From: an uncultured bacterium
GTDB lineage: Bacteria; Bacillota; Clostridia; Lachnospirales; Lachnospiraceae
NCBI GenBank assembly: GCA_947086625.1
Contig: CAMTZV010000053.1
Span: forward strand, 1-7,767
Length of the DNA stretch: 7,767 nt
Direction: 5' to 3'
Below, piece after piece: positions 4,984-7,767 of this stretch. Below the pieces are notes generated by a model. It did no database searches, was not told the DNA's origin, and worked only from the letters and a program-made list of their open reading frames with translations. The first letter of the stretch is position 1; each line of letters begins with the position of its first letter. The position numbers and the translations under genes were made by a program.

Positions 4984-6138
4984 CTATCTTAACAATGCGC
5001 CGGAGATAACCATACGCTGAACCTCGGAGGTTCCCTCGTAGATCTCGGTGATCTTTGCATCACGCATCATACGCTCTACGTCGTACTCTCTGATATATCC
5101 GTATCCGCCGAAGAGCTGTACGCACTCGGTCGTAACAGCCATCGCAGTCTCGGCAGCAAACAGCTTTGCCTTTGCAGCCTCTACGGAGTAAACCTTCTGG
5201 GTTGCCTTTGCCATCGCAGCTCTGTATACAAGGAATTTCGCAGCGTCGATCCTTGCAGCCATGTCAGCGAGCTTGAACTGTGTATTCTGCTGTGCGGCAA
5301 TCGCGCGGCCGAACTGCTTCCGCTCCTTGGTGTACTCGATCGTGCGCTCCAATGCGCCCTCAGCGATACCGAGTGCCTGTGCAGCGATACCGATACGTCC
5401 GCCGTCCAGCGTGTGCATTGCGATCGGGAAGCCCTTGCCTTCCGGCCCGAGCAGCGCGTCCTTCGGAATTCTGCAATCCTCGAAGATCAGCTCGTAGGTG
5501 GAAGAACCGCGGATACCCATCTTCTTTTCCTTTGTACCGAAGGAGAAGCCCGGTGTGCCCTTCTCAACGATAAATGCGGAGAAATTCTTTTTCTTGCGTC
5601 CCCTCTTGTCCTCGGTAATGCTGGTGATCGCGATGATGATGTAGATATCGCCCACCTTGCCGTTGGTGATGAAGCACTTGGAGCCGTTGAGTACCCACTC
5701 GTCGCCGTCTAAGACAGCCTTCGTCTGGCAGCCCTGCGCGTCCGTACCTGCGCCCGGCTCGGTCAGACCGAATGCGCCGAGCTTCTCGCCCTTTGCAAGC
5801 GGGATCACATATTTCTGCTTCTGCTCCTCGGTGCCGTAGGTCAAAATCGGGTCGATGCACAGGGAGGTATGTGCGGATACGATAACGCCGGTCGTGCCGC
5901 AAACCTTGGAGAGCTCCTCCACGCACATTACATATGTAAGGGGATCGCAGCCCTGTCCGCCGTACTCCTTCGGAACGGGGATGCCCATGAATCCGTATTT
6001 TGCCATCTTCGCAACAGTCTCAGCGGGAAACGCTTCGGTCTCGTCCGTCTCCTGTGCAAGGGGCTTTACTTCTGTCTCGGCAAACTCTTTGAATAAAGAG
6101 CGGGCCATTTCATGCTTTTTGTCTAAAGAAAAGTCCAT
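4984..6138 (-). CDS. bcd: Butyryl-CoA dehydrogenase (short-chain acyl-CoA dehydrogenase)
   Basis: Bcd reduces crotonyl-CoA to butyryl-CoA as a cytoplasmic FAD enzyme and, with EtfAB, is the energy-conserving step of butyrate formation. The 384-residue protein has the full acyl-CoA dehydrogenase fold: helical N-terminal domain (about 1-120), middle beta domain with signature FGLTEPGAGTD (123-133) and NGSKCFITNG (151-160), and C-terminal helical domain with QLFGGYGYIREY (341-352). YEGTSE (367-372) supplies the catalytic base Glu368, the position used by butyryl-CoA dehydrogenases and SCADs. ATG 6138 has AAAGGAG 8 bases ahead. It sits between hbd and etfB, the expected place for the butyrate enzyme rather than a catabolic acyl-CoA dehydrogenase. 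Nothing suggests damage. Confidence 0.97.
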   Translation of the reverse strand: MDFSLDKKHEMARSLFKEFAETEVKPLAQETDETEAFPAETVAKMAKYGFMGIPVPKEYGGQGCDPLTYVMCVEELSKVCGTTGVIVSAHTSLCIDPILTYGTEEQKQKYVIPLAKGEKLGAFGLTEPGAGTDAQGCQTKAVLDGDEWVLNGSKCFITNGKVGDIYIIIAITSITEDKRGRKKKNFSAFIVEKGTPGFSFGTKEKKMGIRGSSTYELIFEDCRIPKDALLGPEGKGFPIAMHTLDGGRIGIAAQALGIAEGALERTIEYTKERKQFGRAIAAQQNTQFKLADMAARIDAAKFLVYRAAMAKATQKVYSVEAAKAKLFAAETAMAVTTECVQLFGGYGYIREYDVERMMRDAKITEIYEGTSEVQRMVISGALLR

Positions 6139-6175
6139 GATCTATACTCCTTTGATTTTAATTTATAAAAGCCGC

Positions 6176-6211
6176 GATCCACAGCCCCCTGTCAGAAGGG
6201 AGCTGTGAACC
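6176..6211 (-). ncRNA. Intergenic hairpin between hbd and bcd
   Basis: Arms GATCCACAGCCCCC (6176-6189) and GGGAGCTGTGAACC (6198-6211) pair over 14 positions, with some G-U pairs on the minus-strand transcript, around an 8-base loop. On the minus strand the second arm is followed by GCGGCTTTTATAA, with only four T residues a few bases on, so at most it would be a weak attenuator. It ends 37 bases before the bcd start and carries the CCGCGATCC core (6172-6180) at its edge. Confidence 0.6.
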
Positions 6212-6229
6212 GTAGCGTAAATTCATTTC

Positions 6230-7102
6230 TTACAGTGCGTCAACCGGGGTCTTTGTGCGGTCAGCATTGTATACATAGAAGCCCTTGCCGCTCTTTGCGC
6301 CGAGGTTTCCGCCGCGAACCATCTTGCGGATGAGCGGGCATGCGCGGTACTTGCCGTCGCCAGTCTCGTTGTAGAGAACGTCCATGATCGCAAGGCAGAT
6401 GTCCAGACCGATAAAGTCGCCTAACTCCAGGGGCCCCATCGGATGGTTTGCGCCGAGCGTCATCGCGGTGTCGATGCCGGCGATATCGGAAACGCCTTCC
6501 ATCTTGATGAACGCAGCCTCGTTGATCATCGGGATTAAGATGCGGTTTACAACAAAGCCGGCTGCCTCGTTCACCTGAACGGGGGTCTTGCCGATCTCTG
6601 CGGAAATCTTCTTAATCGCGTCAACGGTCTCTACCGGCGTATTCACGCCTGCAATTACCTCGATGAGCTTCATGCGGTCTGCGGGGTTGAAGAAGTGCAT
6701 ACCGATCATCGGACGGGTTAAGCCGTTTCCGATCTCCGTGATGGAAAGGCTGGAGGTGTTGGATGCGAAAATGCACTCGGGCTTCGCGATCTTGTCAAGC
6801 TCGGAGAAGGTGGTCTTCTTAACGCCCATATCCTCAAACGCTGCCTCAACGATCAGATCGCAGTCTGCGCATAAGTCTTCCTTTAAGCCGGGGGTGATCT
6901 TTGCGAGGATGCCGTCAACCGCTTCCTGCGTCATCTTTCCTTTTTCAACAAGTCTTGCATAGCCCTTTGCAATCTTGTCCTTGCCGCCCTGCGCCCACTC
7001 CTGCTTGATATCGCAGAGCGCTACTTCGTATCCGTCAACCTGGGCAAATGCCTTTGCAATGCCCTGTCCCATCGTACCTGCACCAATTACGCCTACCTTC
7101 AT
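6230..7102 (-). CDS. hbd: 3-hydroxybutyryl-CoA dehydrogenase
   Basis: Hbd reduces acetoacetyl-CoA to (S)-3-hydroxybutyryl-CoA with NAD(P)H in the cytoplasm. The 290-residue protein starts with a Rossmann fold, MKVGVIGAGTMGQGIA, showing the GxGxxG loop at 7-12. Catalytic positions match the family: Ser117 in NTSSLS, His136 in GMHFFNP, Glu148 and Asn186 in GFVVNRIL. The C-terminal helical domain (about 190-285) has the family signature leading to HPMGPLELGDFIGLD. ATG 7102 has AAGGAGG about 11 bases ahead. It follows thl with an 89-base structured gap and precedes bcd; the crotonase gene found beside it in many butyrate clusters is missing here. Its stop, G-TAA-GAA, has the same flanks as the thl stop. 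The gene appears intact. Confidence 0.97.
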   Translation of the reverse strand: MKVGVIGAGTMGQGIAKAFAQVDGYEVALCDIKQEWAQGGKDKIAKGYARLVEKGKMTQEAVDGILAKITPGLKEDLCADCDLIVEAAFEDMGVKKTTFSELDKIAKPECIFASNTSSLSITEIGNGLTRPMIGMHFFNPADRMKLIEVIAGVNTPVETVDAIKKISAEIGKTPVQVNEAAGFVVNRILIPMINEAAFIKMEGVSDIAGIDTAMTLGANHPMGPLELGDFIGLDICLAIMDVLYNETGDGKYRACPLIRKMVRGGNLGAKSGKGFYVYNADRTKTPVDAL

Positions 7103-7135
7103 TGTGATAGATCCTCCTTATGATAATAGTTTTTT

Positions 7136-7195
7136 GTAAGAACCCGCGGATCGCTTTATGCTTCGCATTCCCGCGATCCTATGTCCAATTCTTAC
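7136..7195 (-). ncRNA. Long three-part hairpin between thl and hbd
   Basis: Three nested inverted repeats share one centre: GTAAGAA (7136-7142) with TTCTTAC (7189-7195), GGATCGC (7148-7154) with GCGATCC (7173-7179), and ATGC (7158-7161) with GCAT (7165-7168) around a 3-base loop. They form one 60-base stem interrupted by two internal loops. The outer arm includes the thl stop codon, and the element ends about 33 bases before hbd. On the minus strand the 3' arm is followed by a C then six A residues (7135-7130), not a T-run, so it is not a terminator for the operon; mRNA processing or stability control is a better guess. Confidence 0.65.
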
Positions 7196-7767
7196 GCCTC
7201 ATATTTCTCCACGATTGTCGCGCAGCCCATGCCGCCGCCGATACACAGGGTAGCAAGACCTCTCTTCGCGTCTCTCTTCTTCATTTCGTACAGAAGCGTT
7301 ACTAAAATACGGCATCCGGATGCTCCTACGGGATGTCCGAGCGCGATTGCGCCGCCGTTTACGTTTACCTTGCTCATGTCAAAGTCCAGATCTCTTGCAA
7401 CCGCGATAGACTGTGCCGCGAACGCCTCGTTTGCCTCGATCAGGTCAAAATCGTTGATCGTAAGGCCGGTCTTTGCAAGAACCTTCTTTGTCGCCGCAAC
7501 AGGTCCGATACCCATGATCTCAGGCTCTACGCCGCCGAGCGCGCCTGCAACCCAGGTAGCCATCGGGGTGATGCCAAGCTCCTTTGCCTTCTCCTCGCTC
7601 ATAACGACAACTGCCGCAGCGCCGTCGTTAATACCGGAAGCGTTACCAGCGGTAACAAGTCCGCCCTGCTTGCCGGAGCAGCACTTTAAGTTTGCCAGAG
7701 TCTCCTTGGTCGTTCCCGGACGAGGGCCCTCATCCTTCACGAAGTCAACCATTTCCTTCTTAACCTT
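7192..7767 (-). CDS. thl: Acetyl-CoA acetyltransferase (thiolase), C-terminal half
   Basis: Thiolase condenses two acetyl-CoA into acetoacetyl-CoA, the entry to butyrate synthesis. The gene runs off the right edge: 191 codons are visible out of about 392 usual for ThlA-type enzymes, so the start, the promoter and the N-terminal nucleophile Cys (near 88) are outside. The visible part has the linker [10 protein letters not shown] equivalent ([17 protein letters not shown]), NEAFAAQ, the active-site His motif [17 protein letters not shown] and the C-terminal Cys motif [11 protein letters not shown] that completes the catalytic pair. Its position at the head of hbd-bcd-etfBA supports biosynthetic rather than degradative use. 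The TAA stop lies inside the outer arm of the intergenic hairpin. Confidence 0.96.
   Translation of the reverse strand, partial: KVKKEMVDFVKDEGPRPGTTKETLANLKCCSGKQGGLVTAGNASGINDGAAAVVVMSEEKAKELGITPMATWVAGALGGVEPEIMGIGPVAATKKVLAKTGLTINDFDLIEANEAFAAQSIAVARDLDFDMSKVNVNGGAIALGHPVGASGCRILVTLLYEMKKRDAKRGLATLCIGGGMGCATIVEKYEA

Noticed and set aside
6176..6211. Intrinsic terminator inside the operon between hbd and bcd
   Set aside because: The stem is good, but the T-run after it is short and displaced, and co-oriented pathway genes continue, so full termination is unlikely.

Overview
The window looks like the chromosome of a butyrate-producing, spore-lineage Firmicute, most likely a Lachnospiraceae (Roseburia/Butyrivibrio/Eubacterium-like) relative. 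The reasons are a clustered acetyl-CoA-to-butyryl-CoA pathway, a SpoVAA/SpoVAB sporulation pair, strong AGGAGG-type ribosome binding sites and an Rpn-type nuclease typical of gut clostridia. Every supported gene is on the minus strand, so transcription runs from right to left.

Right part (about 7767-2978): a co-directional butyrate operon, thl (cut by the right edge), hbd, bcd, etfB, etfA, closed by a strong intrinsic terminator. Thiolase joins two acetyl-CoA, Hbd reduces acetoacetyl-CoA to 3-hydroxybutyryl-CoA, and Bcd with EtfAB reduces crotonyl-CoA to butyryl-CoA, probably by flavin-based electron bifurcation. The crotonase gene (crt), needed between Hbd and Bcd, is not inside the visible cluster. 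The three longer gaps in the operon each hold an RNA hairpin and share a 9-base core, CCGCGATCC in one orientation or the other.

Middle part (about 2822-1421): an AT-richer accessory patch. It contains the 5'-truncated tail of an AlbA_2/RecG-like ATP-binding regulator, with nine in-frame 21-bp repeats and a winged-helix end, followed by an intact Rpn/PD-(D/E)XK transposase-like nuclease gene.

Left part (about 1313-284): a forespore-type (sigma-G-like) promoter candidate, a 51-codon single-span membrane protein, a SpoVAA that keeps only the C-terminal membrane half, and a full-length SpoVAB. The three genes overlap head to tail and end at a hairpin built from two inverted TGTCGAA (Spo0A-box) sequences.

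Far left (about 280-32): a possible small independent transcript with a candidate promoter, a perfect Shine-Dalgarno, one or two tiny hydrophobic ORFs and a strong terminator. No RNA genes, CRISPR arrays or complete insertion sequences were seen.
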